Source of the DNA: Pseudomonadota bacterium | Lineage (GTDB): Bacteria > Pseudomonadota > Alphaproteobacteria > Rhizobiales > Xanthobacteraceae | NCBI GenBank assembly: GCA_018971625.1 | Contig: JAGXAJ010000053.1 | Span: forward strand, 1 to 32,117 | Length of the DNA: 32,117 nt | Reading direction: 5' to 3' | Shown here: positions 1-6,621 of the stretch, piece by piece | Numbering within the stretch: the first letter of the stretch is position 1 | How the letters are laid out: the number at the start of each line of letters is the position of its first letter | Program-made: the position numbers and the translations under genes | Notes under the pieces: model-generated | Database searches by the model: none | What the model was told of the DNA's origin: nothing | The model's input: only the letters and a program-made list of their open reading frames with translations

Positions 1-252
1 AGCCGCCGTATCCAGCCCGGCACCTGCATGTACTACCACGCGGTCGAGCGTACGGTGTACATCCCGATATCGCAGGAGCGCGGCAAGCGCGGCGGCGGTC
101 ACAACAGCCTGACGCGTATTCGTATCAATCCGCTGTTTTTGGCTGGTGGGTATGCCCAGTTTACATACGGCTGGAACTACTGGGGGCCAACCGGAATCCT
201 GACGCGCGACACGCACGTCTGCGTGCGCAAGATGGAGAAGCTGGAATGGTAG
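1..252 (+). CDS. nxrA: NXR/NAR alpha subunit, C-terminal end (partial)
   Basis: Frame 1 is open from the first base and stops with TAG at 250-252, so only the last 83 residues are present. They match the C-terminus of the large molybdopterin subunit of membrane-bound nitrate reductase (NarG) and nitrite oxidoreductase (NxrA). Visible landmarks are MYYHAVERTVYIPIS, HNSLTRIR, a GGYAQ motif and WNYWGPTG, in the order found in NarG. The catalytic core, the Fe-S ligand region and any Tat-type leader lie upstream of the window. NarG and NxrA share this tail, so the tail alone cannot tell a nitrate reducer from a nitrite oxidiser. I favour nxrA because of the prolyl isomerase gene that follows. The next gene starts inside this one (ATG at 246), which implies translational coupling. 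Confidence 0.85.
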   Translation, partial: SRRIQPGTCMYYHAVERTVYIPISQERGKRGGGHNSLTRIRINPLFLAGGYAQFTYGWNYWGPTGILTRDTHVCVRKMEKLEW

Positions 253-911
253 CTATCCCCGCTGATCATGACCATGAGCACGATCATGAGCATGAGCGCG
301 CGCCGAGGCAATTCGGCGCGCCGCAAAGGATCAGCGCCGGAAAGTACGTGACCATCAACTACACCCTGCGCACCAACGGCCAGATCCGTCACATCCGTTC
401 TTCGGTCTGGGGCGACGAGCCGTTGTTGTATCAGCAGGGTGAGGGGCGGCTGTTGCCCGCGCTCGAACGGGCCCTCGAGGGCAAGGCAGAAGGCGACCAA
501 TTCGTCGTTACTCTGCCGCCCGAAGAGGCTTATGGTGAGCGCAAGAAGGAGTTGCAGCAGCGGGTTCCGGTCGAGACCTTCGGCGGCGTGGACCAGATCG
601 AGGCGGGGATGTGCTTTTTCGCTGAAAGCGAGGATGGCAAACACGTGGAAAACGTGATAATCACCGAGGTCGACGAGGATAACGGCTACGCCGTGGTGGA
701 TACCAATCACCCGCTCGCGGGCATGACGCTTGAATTCGATGTCCGTGTGGCATCGATACGCGATACCAAGCCGGCTCCGGGAACAGGACCATCCGATCCG
801 GTCTTGGTCGGCATGGGCGACGGGCTTGCAGTCGCTGCTGCACGAGCAACCTTGGCGTCGCGCGCCAAAAAGGCGACAAACGGCGAGGCGGCGGAATCCA
901 CTAAAGATTAA
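246..911 (+). CDS. nxrX: SlyD-like FKBP peptidyl-prolyl isomerase (NxrX)
   Basis: A 221-residue protein whose ATG overlaps the stop of the alpha-subunit gene (ATGGTAG), with GGAG about 8 bases upstream inside that gene. Residues about 25-180 follow the SlyD pattern: a split FKBP fold, LPPEEAYGERKKELQQRVP, then an inserted flap with FGGVDQIEAGMCFFAES, then VVDTNHPLAGMTLEFDVRV. These enzymes isomerise prolyl bonds and act as folding chaperones. Unlike E. coli SlyD, which carries its metal-binding histidines at the C-terminus, this protein has them at the N-terminus (DHDHEHDHEHER, residues 8-19). The C-terminal 40 residues are a low-complexity Ala/Gly/Lys tail. No signal peptide is visible, so a cytoplasmic role is likely. 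Its place between the alpha and beta genes suggests help in folding or cofactor loading of NxrA/NxrB; that role is inferred. The symbol nxrX follows the gene order I recall from Nitrobacter. Confidence 0.85.
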   Translation: MVAIPADHDHEHDHEHERAPRQFGAPQRISAGKYVTINYTLRTNGQIRHIRSSVWGDEPLLYQQGEGRLLPALERALEGKAEGDQFVVTLPPEEAYGERKKELQQRVPVETFGGVDQIEAGMCFFAESEDGKHVENVIITEVDEDNGYAVVDTNHPLAGMTLEFDVRVASIRDTKPAPGTGPSDPVLVGMGDGLAVAAARATLASRAKKATNGEAAESTKD

Positions 912-1011
912 AGCCGACGTGGTCGGCAACGTATAGAAGTTAAAAGCATTAAGCCATAACGACGAAGCCATAACGAGACGACGAAGCCATAGGAACGAAG
1001 GAGAAATACAC

Positions 1012-2553
1012 ATGGACATCCGAGCTCAAGTTTCGATGGTCTTTCACCTCGATAAGTGCATCGGCTGCCACACCTGCAGCATCGCGTGCAAGAACATCTG
1101 GACGGACCGCAAGGGCACCGAATACATGTACTGGAACAACGTGGAGACCAAGCCGGGAACCGGCTACCCGACACGTTGGGAAGACCAGAACCACTACAAG
1201 GGTGGCTGGGTAGTCGACGGGAAGAGGGAGAAGCGCCTGCGCCTGCGCCTGCAAGGCAAATGGGGTACGCTCGGCAACATCTTCTATAATCCCAATCTGC
1301 CCCAGCTCGACGACTATTTCGAGCCCTGGACCTACGACTACCAGAACCTGTTTACCGCGCCCTTGACCGAGAAGCAGCCCACGGCGCGTGCGATTTCGAT
1401 GGTTACCGGCAAGTACATGGACACCATTGAGGCAGGTCCGAACTGGGACGACGATTTGGGTGGCTCGCAGGTTTACGCGAACAACGACCCGAACTTCGAT
1501 GGCGCCTCCGAGGAGGAAATGCGCCAGATCAACGAGATCAACAGCACGGTCTTCTTCTACCTGCCGCGTATCTGCAACCACTGCCTCAATCCGGGCTGCG
1601 TGGCCGCCTGCCCGCAAGGCGCGCTCTACAAGCGTGGTGAAGACGGCGTGGTGCTGGTCAGCCAAGAGCGGTGCCGTGCATGGCGCATGTGCGTCTCGGG
1701 TTGCCCGTACAAGAAGACCTACTTCAACTGGTCGACTGGTAAGGCTGAGAAGTGCATCCTGTGCTATCCGCGCCTTGAAAGCGGGCAGCCGCCGGCATGC
1801 TTCCACTCTTGCGTGGGACGCATCCGCTATATCGGCCTCGTGCTCTACGACGCAGATCTTATTGAGGAGACGGCCAAGGCTCCGCAAGACCAGCTCGTGA
1901 TGGCGCAGCGTAACATCATCAAGGATCCCTTCGATCCGGCAGTGATTGCGTCTGCCAGGGCGAATGGAGTCCCCGATTCGAAGATCGATGCCGCGCAGAA
2001 GTCGCCGGTCTACCAGTTCGTCAAGAAGTTCGGAATCGCGCTGCCGCTCCATCCGGAGTTCCGCACCTTGCCGATGCTGTTCTATGTGCCGCCGCTCGGG
2101 CCGGTGCTGGCCAAAGTGGAAAACGGCGTATACGACAACGTCGCTTCGGAAGCCCGTTTGGGGCCGCTGATGAGCTCGCTCGACCGGTCGCGTATCCCGC
2201 TGCGCTACATGGCGAGCCTCTTGTCCGGCGGCAACGAGGAGATTATCCGGGACGTCTACCGCAAGATGGTCGCGGTGCGCGTGTACATGCGCTCGAAGAA
2301 GGTCAAGGATATTCCGGCGGAAGAAGTGGAAAGGGCACTCCAGCTCGGCAAGACCACGCCGGCCGAGGTGGAGGCGATCTGGCGGCTCACCTCGATGCCC
2401 ACCTTCGAGGAACGCTTTGTGGTTCCGCCCATGGAGCGCGAGACGGCGGTCGACTCCCTATTCCCGGTACTCGATCCGGTGTCGCGCAACTATCCGATCC
2501 GCAAGGGCGCGGTCGGTGTCGGCTTCCACACCGATCCGGCTCGGGGACCATAA
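1012..2553 (+). CDS. nxrB: NXR/NAR beta subunit, iron-sulfur protein
   Basis: 513 residues, close to the usual NarH length of about 510, with an AAGGAG site 8 bases before the ATG. It is the electron-transfer subunit between the molybdenum alpha subunit and the membrane cytochrome. Four cysteine clusters are visible: C16, C19, C22, C26; C188, C191, C196, C200; C221, C227, C231; and C248, C251, C263, C267. In the third cluster W224 takes the place of a cysteine (CRAWRMCVSGC), the hallmark of the [3Fe-4S] centre in NarH/NxrB. The sequence CFHSCVGRIRY and the opening MDIRAQVSMVFHLDKC resemble Nitrobacter NxrB as I remember it. The 100-base gap before the gene contains short repeats of GACGAAGCCATA but no separate gene. 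A second, decayed copy of its 3' end follows directly. NarH of a nitrate reductase is the alternative. Confidence 0.92.
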   Translation: MDIRAQVSMVFHLDKCIGCHTCSIACKNIWTDRKGTEYMYWNNVETKPGTGYPTRWEDQNHYKGGWVVDGKREKRLRLRLQGKWGTLGNIFYNPNLPQLDDYFEPWTYDYQNLFTAPLTEKQPTARAISMVTGKYMDTIEAGPNWDDDLGGSQVYANNDPNFDGASEEEMRQINEINSTVFFYLPRICNHCLNPGCVAACPQGALYKRGEDGVVLVSQERCRAWRMCVSGCPYKKTYFNWSTGKAEKCILCYPRLESGQPPACFHSCVGRIRYIGLVLYDADLIEETAKAPQDQLVMAQRNIIKDPFDPAVIASARANGVPDSKIDAAQKSPVYQFVKKFGIALPLHPEFRTLPMLFYVPPLGPVLAKVENGVYDNVASEARLGPLMSSLDRSRIPLRYMASLLSGGNEEIIRDVYRKMVAVRVYMRSKKVKDIPAEEVERALQLGKTTPAEVEAIWRLTSMPTFEERFVVPPMERETAVDSLFPVLDPVSRNYPIRKGAVGVGFHTDPARGP

Positions 2554-2691
2554 GCCGTTATTTGCATCGCGGCGCGCGAGACGGCAGTCGAGCATATATC
2601 TTCAATGCTCGACTCTGCCTCGCGCAACTACCCGCCTCGCAAGCGCGAGATCGGAGTCGGCTGTTCCATCAGTACCCGTAGAGGATCATGA
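2554..2691 (+). pseudogene. Decayed in-frame tandem copy of the nxrB 3' end
   Basis: The 138 bases after the nxrB stop align without any gap to the last 138 bases of nxrB (2416-2553). Over the final 41 codons I count 80 of 123 identical bases and 19 of 40 identical residues, including RETAV, SRNYP, RK and GVG. The reading frame is the same as nxrB, has no internal stop, and ends in TGA at 2689-2691, which overlaps the narJ ATG. The first few codons are too diverged to set the left edge exactly. The copy carries the GAGG ribosome-binding site of narJ, so it may be the older gene end. It would be translated only if ribosomes read through the TAA of nxrB. Confidence 0.8.
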
Positions 2692-3731
2692 GTCGTTTTT
2701 CATACCGAGCAGACGTCTTATCTGCGAACCGCTCCAAAGTTTTGGAGCTGTTCGCCGATATGCTCGATTATCCGGCTCCAGGCTTGGCTGACAAAGCGGC
2801 GGAATGTGGCGCGCTGGTTGGCAGAGTGCAGCCGCAAGCCGCCACCTTGCTGGGGATCTTCCGCGACTTCGCCAGGGAGCATCCTGTTGGCAAGCTTCAG
2901 GAGGTTTACAGCGGTTTTTTCGACCTGAACTCGATTTGTCATCCGTATATCGGCTATCAGCTGTTTGGTGAAAACTACAAGCGCAGCGTCTTCATGGTCG
3001 AGCTCAAGAAGAGCTATCGCGCGGAAGGATTTGAAGAGAGCGCCAACGACGTTCCTGACCGGTTGTCGACCGTGCTGCGCTTTGCGGCGCGCAGCGAGGG
3101 CGGGGACGTTGACGATTTGGTGAACAAGGGACTGCTCCCGGCGCTTGAACGCATGACGACCAAACCGGAAACCGAGTCCGACGCACACGGACATGGAACC
3201 GCCGATATTGACGGCGACACCGGGATCGAACGCGGTAAACTGGATGAGCGCCAACTAGTCAGGCAGCGCAGGGAGCAGGCACGCGAGGCACGTAATCAGA
3301 TCAACGTGCTCAATGGTGAGGGGCAGAAGGACGATCGCAAGCAGATGAAGGGCGGCGCTGCGGGCGATGTGCTCGAAGGCGGCTTCTTGCTCGCAATGAG
3401 CGAGGACTACGATATCCGGGACGGCGAACAGCGCCAGCACCCCTACCATCAGTTGCTCGATGCGCTGCGTCTTGTGCTCCATGACGGCATAACGAAAAAG
3501 GGCATCGATCGCTCCGCCGAGCAGGAACGCGTTCTTGGCTGGACGCGCGAGCGCTTCAAGCTCGACGAAGAGGAAACCATCATGGTGTCGGAGCTTCCAT
3601 GCTCCGATCCGGGATGCCCGCCGGTCGAAACGCACGTCGTGTTCTGGACCCAGGCTGGGCGTCAGCATTTCAAGATCTACAAGCCACTTGCGGAGGTCGC
3701 CGCGGACGACCTGCTGGATTGGCGGGCGTAA
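2688..3731 (+). CDS. narJ: NarJ-type molybdoenzyme assembly chaperone, extended
   Basis: 347 residues against roughly 190-250 for ordinary NarJ. Residues 14-157 look like the all-helical NarJ/TorD chaperone fold (KVLELFADMLDYPAPGL, SGFFDLNSICHPYIGYQLFGE, DVPDRLSTVLRF). NarJ binds the alpha subunit and holds it for Mo-cofactor insertion before membrane docking. Residues about 159-250 are a highly charged, probably disordered stretch with a His/Asp-rich start. HPYHQLLDALRLVL at 251-264 returns to a helical segment. The last 50 residues form what looks like a separate small domain, with ELPCSDPGCPPVET (302-315) and HFKIYKPLAEV. I recall this motif from small uncharacterised proteins of rhizobia. 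The ATG at 2688 overlaps the stop of the upstream nxrB remnant (ATGA) and has GAGG at good spacing. Confidence 0.82.
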   Translation: MSRFSYRADVLSANRSKVLELFADMLDYPAPGLADKAAECGALVGRVQPQAATLLGIFRDFAREHPVGKLQEVYSGFFDLNSICHPYIGYQLFGENYKRSVFMVELKKSYRAEGFEESANDVPDRLSTVLRFAARSEGGDVDDLVNKGLLPALERMTTKPETESDAHGHGTADIDGDTGIERGKLDERQLVRQRREQAREARNQINVLNGEGQKDDRKQMKGGAAGDVLEGGFLLAMSEDYDIRDGEQRQHPYHQLLDALRLVLHDGITKKGIDRSAEQERVLGWTRERFKLDEEETIMVSELPCSDPGCPPVETHVVFWTQAGRQHFKIYKPLAEVAADDLLDWRA

Positions 3732-3766
3732 GAGGCACATTCCCATGAATGACAGAGGGCCGTTCC

Positions 3767-4459
3767 ATGAGTGACACAGTTCTATATGCGGTTTTCCCGT
3801 ACCTTGCGATCTTGGTCGCAGTAGGCGGTGGCGTCTATCGCTATCGCGCCAACCGTTTTTCGTACTCCACCCTATCTTCCCAGCTCCTGGAAAACCGCCG
3901 CCTGTTCTGGGGTTCGGTGCCGTGGCATTACGGGATCGTGGTTGTTTTGCTCGCGCACTTGGTCGGGTTCCTTATCCCCGGCCTGTGGGCAAACCTGACA
4001 TCCAACCCGGGAACGCTGTACACAGTCGAATTGATCGGCTTTACGTTCGGACTGGCCGCGCTGGTCGGGCTGTGCGTCCTGATCTTCCGCCGCTTTACGA
4101 CCGAGCGCATCCTCTCGGTGACCAGCCCGATGGACGGCGTCCTGCTGCTGGCGCTGCTCGTGCAGGTGGCTCTCGGTTTCTACGTTTCGCTGGCCTACCG
4201 CTGGGGCGCTGACTGGTATGTCGACACGGCCGTGCCGTGGCTGATCTCGCTGGTGAGCTTGAATCCTCAGACCCACTTCGTCTCGTCGCTACCGTTGCCG
4301 GTCCGGCTACACATGCTTAACGGGTTCGTGGTGATTGCCCTGTTCCCATTCTCCCGGCTGGTGCACCTGATCATGTTCCCCTTCTGGTATCTGTGGCGGC
4401 CTTACCAGCTCCAGATCAGAAATACCGTCAGGCCGGCGGCGGGGGGAGCGGGGCACTAA
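3767..4459 (+). CDS. narI: NarI-type cytochrome b, membrane gamma subunit
   Basis: About 230 residues with five hydrophobic membrane segments, matching NarI. Four candidate haem ligands are spaced as in E. coli NarI: the two His of PWHYGIVVVLLAH are 10 residues apart, and the two His of LHMLNGFVVIALFPFSRLVH are 18 apart. The protein would exchange electrons between the quinone pool or a cytochrome partner and the Fe-S subunit. I prefer the ATG at 3767 (MSDTVLYAVFPYLAIL), which has AGAGGG upstream and starts just before the first membrane helix. An in-frame ATG at 3749 would add six residues. It follows narJ by 35 bases and ends the operon. In an NXR the electron flow direction would be reversed relative to a nitrate reductase. 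Confidence 0.92.
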   Translation: MSDTVLYAVFPYLAILVAVGGGVYRYRANRFSYSTLSSQLLENRRLFWGSVPWHYGIVVVLLAHLVGFLIPGLWANLTSNPGTLYTVELIGFTFGLAALVGLCVLIFRRFTTERILSVTSPMDGVLLLALLVQVALGFYVSLAYRWGADWYVDTAVPWLISLVSLNPQTHFVSSLPLPVRLHMLNGFVVIALFPFSRLVHLIMFPFWYLWRPYQLQIRNTVRPAAGGAGH

Positions 4460-4552
4460 GGGACTTGCGAGAGGCGTCTTGATCGGAAGCCGGGACCCGA
4501 CCGAAGATCAGACCGCCCTCCCGAGCAATGCTCAAGCAGTGCTCAAGCGATG

Positions 4553-4576
4553 AGAACCACCTCAAGAGGTGGTTCT
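4553..4576 (+). terminator. Perfect 11-bp inverted repeat after narI
   Basis: AGAACCACCTC, then AA, then GAGGTGGTTCT: a perfect 11-bp stem 94 bases after the narI stop. It could terminate the nxr/nar transcript or stabilise its 3' end. No long T-run follows (TGTCTTATCC), so an intrinsic terminator is only one option. With so short a loop, a palindromic binding site is also possible. Confidence 0.4.
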
Positions 4577-4610
4577 GTCTTATCCGCAAGAGGTGGTTCT
4601 GTCTTATCCG
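4563..4610. repeat. Two perfect 24-base tandem copies
   Basis: 4563-4586 and 4587-4610 are identical 24-base units that begin CAAGAGGTGGTTC and end CTTATCCG. The first unit also supplies the right arm of the adjacent inverted repeat, so the arm occurs twice and two alternative hairpins can form. Confidence 0.85.
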
Positions 4611-4919
4611 GCAGGGATTAATTTGTCGGCCGTCGATCAAGGTAAAAGAGGGCCGTCGCTGCTTCGAACGAATATTTACAGGGGGCGAGGGGAAGAGGGC
4701 TCGCAACCTGCCTCGATTGAAACTCGATCTCTCGTCGATATCTCTCGGTAGAGAGTAGCCTTATGAGCCGGAAGCGTGATCGGCAGCCTTGTGGGCGGCT
4801 TCTGCGTTCCGATCGTCACCGGCTTCCGTCCTTAGTTCACCGGAGTTTGTGGGTTGGATGCACCTGGTGATACGCGGGTACGCCGGCGGATTGATACGCA
4901 AGGTGGAAACTCCGGATTT

Positions 4920-5987
4920 ATGAGCTGGCTGGCGAGGGGCGCCCGGGATCTCTCGCCGTCCTATTTCGCCTTGGTCATGGCTACAGGCATCGTCTCCATC
5001 GCCTCGGACCGGGCCGGGTTCGAGACAATCGGCGCCGTTCTGCTGTGGCTGAATGTCGTGCAATATCTGGTGCTCTGGATGCTCACTTTGTGGCGCCTCT
5101 TGCGCTACCGCCAGGCACTACTTGACGACATGACCGATCATCGAGCCGGGCCGGGGTTTCTCTCTGCCGTGGCGGCCACCGGCGTGATCGCAAATCAGCT
5201 GTTGCTCGCCGGCGCCTTGGGCGCCGCCCTCGTGCTCTGGATTTTTGCTATTTTGCTCTGGGTCATCCTGACCTACGCGATTTTCGCTAACCTGACGATC
5301 AAGGAGACCAAGCCGACGATCGATCAGGCGATTAGCGGGGCGTGGCTGCTTGCAGTTGTCTCGACGCAAGCAATCGCACTTTTGAGCGCGCTCCTCGCGC
5401 GACATTTCGACCAGCCCCTCCGTCTCCATGTCAATTTGGTCGCCGTCTCGATGTGGCTATGTGGCGGCATGATGTACATCTCGATCATCTCGCTGATCTT
5501 CTATCGCTACATGTTTTTCAAGTTTGCGCCGGCCGACTTCGTGCCTTCGTACTGGATCAACATGGGTGCGATGGCGATCTCGACGCTTGCCGGGTCGCTC
5601 TTGATCGAGAATGGCGGAGATGCGTGGTTCCTTGAGTCGCTGGCGCCCTTTCTCACGGGGTTCACGATCTTTTTTTGGGCGGCCGGAACCTGGTGGATTC
5701 CGCTGCTCATTATCCTGGTCGCGTGGCGGCATCTCTACATGAAATTCCCGCTCAGATACGATCCCGTGTATTGGAGCGCGGTGTTTCCGCTCGGTATGTA
5801 CACCGTCTGCACCTTCGAAATGGCGCATGCCATGAAGCTGGAATTTCTGCAGCCTATCGCCGACGTGTTCATTTACGCGGCGCTGCTGGCTTGGACGGTG
5901 ACCTTCATTGGGCTCGTTAAGAGCCTTGCCAGGAGTCTGATCCCTGCGCTCTACTCCGCCAATGGCGGCCCGACGCCGACGACCTGA
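4920..5987 (+). CDS. TDT/SLAC1-family anion transporter (TehA-like)
   Basis: About 355 residues with around ten membrane segments. SPSYFALVMATGIVSIA near the start is the typical opening of the tellurite-resistance/dicarboxylate transporter (TDT) family. This family includes bacterial TehA, the yeast malate and sulfite carriers, and the plant SLAC1 anion channels, some of which conduct nitrate. I prefer the ATG at 4920, with AAGGTGGAAA upstream and the family motif 12 residues in. An in-frame ATG at 4854 would add a charged 22-residue leader without family character. It lies on the same strand as nxr/nar, 460 bases downstream, and probably has its own promoter. Substrate cannot be read from the sequence; nitrate or another anion is suggested by context only. 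Confidence 0.8.
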   Translation: MSWLARGARDLSPSYFALVMATGIVSIASDRAGFETIGAVLLWLNVVQYLVLWMLTLWRLLRYRQALLDDMTDHRAGPGFLSAVAATGVIANQLLLAGALGAALVLWIFAILLWVILTYAIFANLTIKETKPTIDQAISGAWLLAVVSTQAIALLSALLARHFDQPLRLHVNLVAVSMWLCGGMMYISIISLIFYRYMFFKFAPADFVPSYWINMGAMAISTLAGSLLIENGGDAWFLESLAPFLTGFTIFFWAAGTWWIPLLIILVAWRHLYMKFPLRYDPVYWSAVFPLGMYTVCTFEMAHAMKLEFLQPIADVFIYAALLAWTVTFIGLVKSLARSLIPALYSANGGPTPTT

Positions 5988-6621
5988 TCGGCGGGCGTGC
6001 AACCCCGTCGCCCTGTTTTTGACTTACGGGAGATTTTGCGGACCGCGTCGATCGGCTATGATCGTCGCCGGCGCAGCCCAACGTCACTGATTTGCAAAGA
6101 GCTTGACGGCGATATGCATGGCCTCCGAGCGCTACTTCTGAGAGCGCCGGTGGCAGACCTTCGCCGAGTTGACAGGCTTCAGCGCCATGGGTTGTCTTTC
6201 GTCCACATTCCGGCATTCGACAATTACGACGCCTTCGTCGGATGTGCCTTGATGCGGTGCCCGAATAATTGCTACCGCCCGAATGAAGCGCCTCAACCCC
6301 CACGCGATCCTCGGCATCGATCCCCAAATAATGCGGCTGGTATCAGCCCGGACAACGTGACGGTTCACACCAACAGGGCAAGGTTGACACAGCCGCGCAG
6401 AATCACCTGCAAGAAAGCTGGGATCGATCCACCGGGATCATCTCGTCGCTCAGGCGCTCGAGCTTGCCGTCGCTAATTCTCGAGCCTCAGGGATGTCATG
6501 CTTCCTCTTGAGCGTATCACGTTTCGGCACCGCATTGATGAAACTGCGCATGCGTCTCAGGTAAGTCGGCGCCCCTCGTCGGCTCCAGGAGGGAGCCGAC
6601 GCCGTGATCATTTCCCCGAGC
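5988..6621. other. 634-base gap between convergent genes, no gene seen
   Basis: It lies between the stops of the TDT gene (+) and narK (-). Several frames are open for up to about 160 codons, but their products are Arg/Pro/Ser-rich, lack family motifs and have no good ribosome-binding site. This is typical of random open frames in GC-rich DNA. I see no clear terminator and no transposase motif. Confidence 0.5.

Larger units (their letters stand above)
4460..4919 (+). other. Gap after narI: hairpin, tandem repeat, no gene
   Basis: No convincing coding sequence. It holds a perfect 11-bp inverted repeat at 4553-4576 and a 24-base tandem repeat at 4563-4610, both described separately, plus short TGCTCAAGC repeats around 4529-4549. 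The rest up to the transporter start shows nothing I recognise. I looked for an FNR/FixK-type TTGAT-N4-ATCAA site and did not find one. Confidence 0.6.

Noticed and set aside
949..2052. Long minus-strand open frame across nxrB
   Set aside because: It is the antisense shadow of a strongly conserved Fe-S subunit gene; the product has no family features and high-GC third positions explain the openness.
3255..3746. Minus-strand open frame across the odd middle and end of narJ, considered as a separate gene or an inverted segment
   Set aside because: Hydrophobic stretches appear, but no motif, start signal or continuity with neighbours. The sense frame is unbroken and ends in a recognisable Cys motif.
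4460..4919. FNR/FixK-type box ahead of the TDT gene or narK
   Set aside because: Only partial half-sites (for example TTGATACGCAAGG) were found; no acceptable TTGAT-N4-ATCAA match.
5997..6476. 159-codon plus-strand frame after the TDT gene
   Set aside because: Arg/Pro-rich composition, no ribosome-binding site and no motif; also several alternative frames are open in the same stretch.
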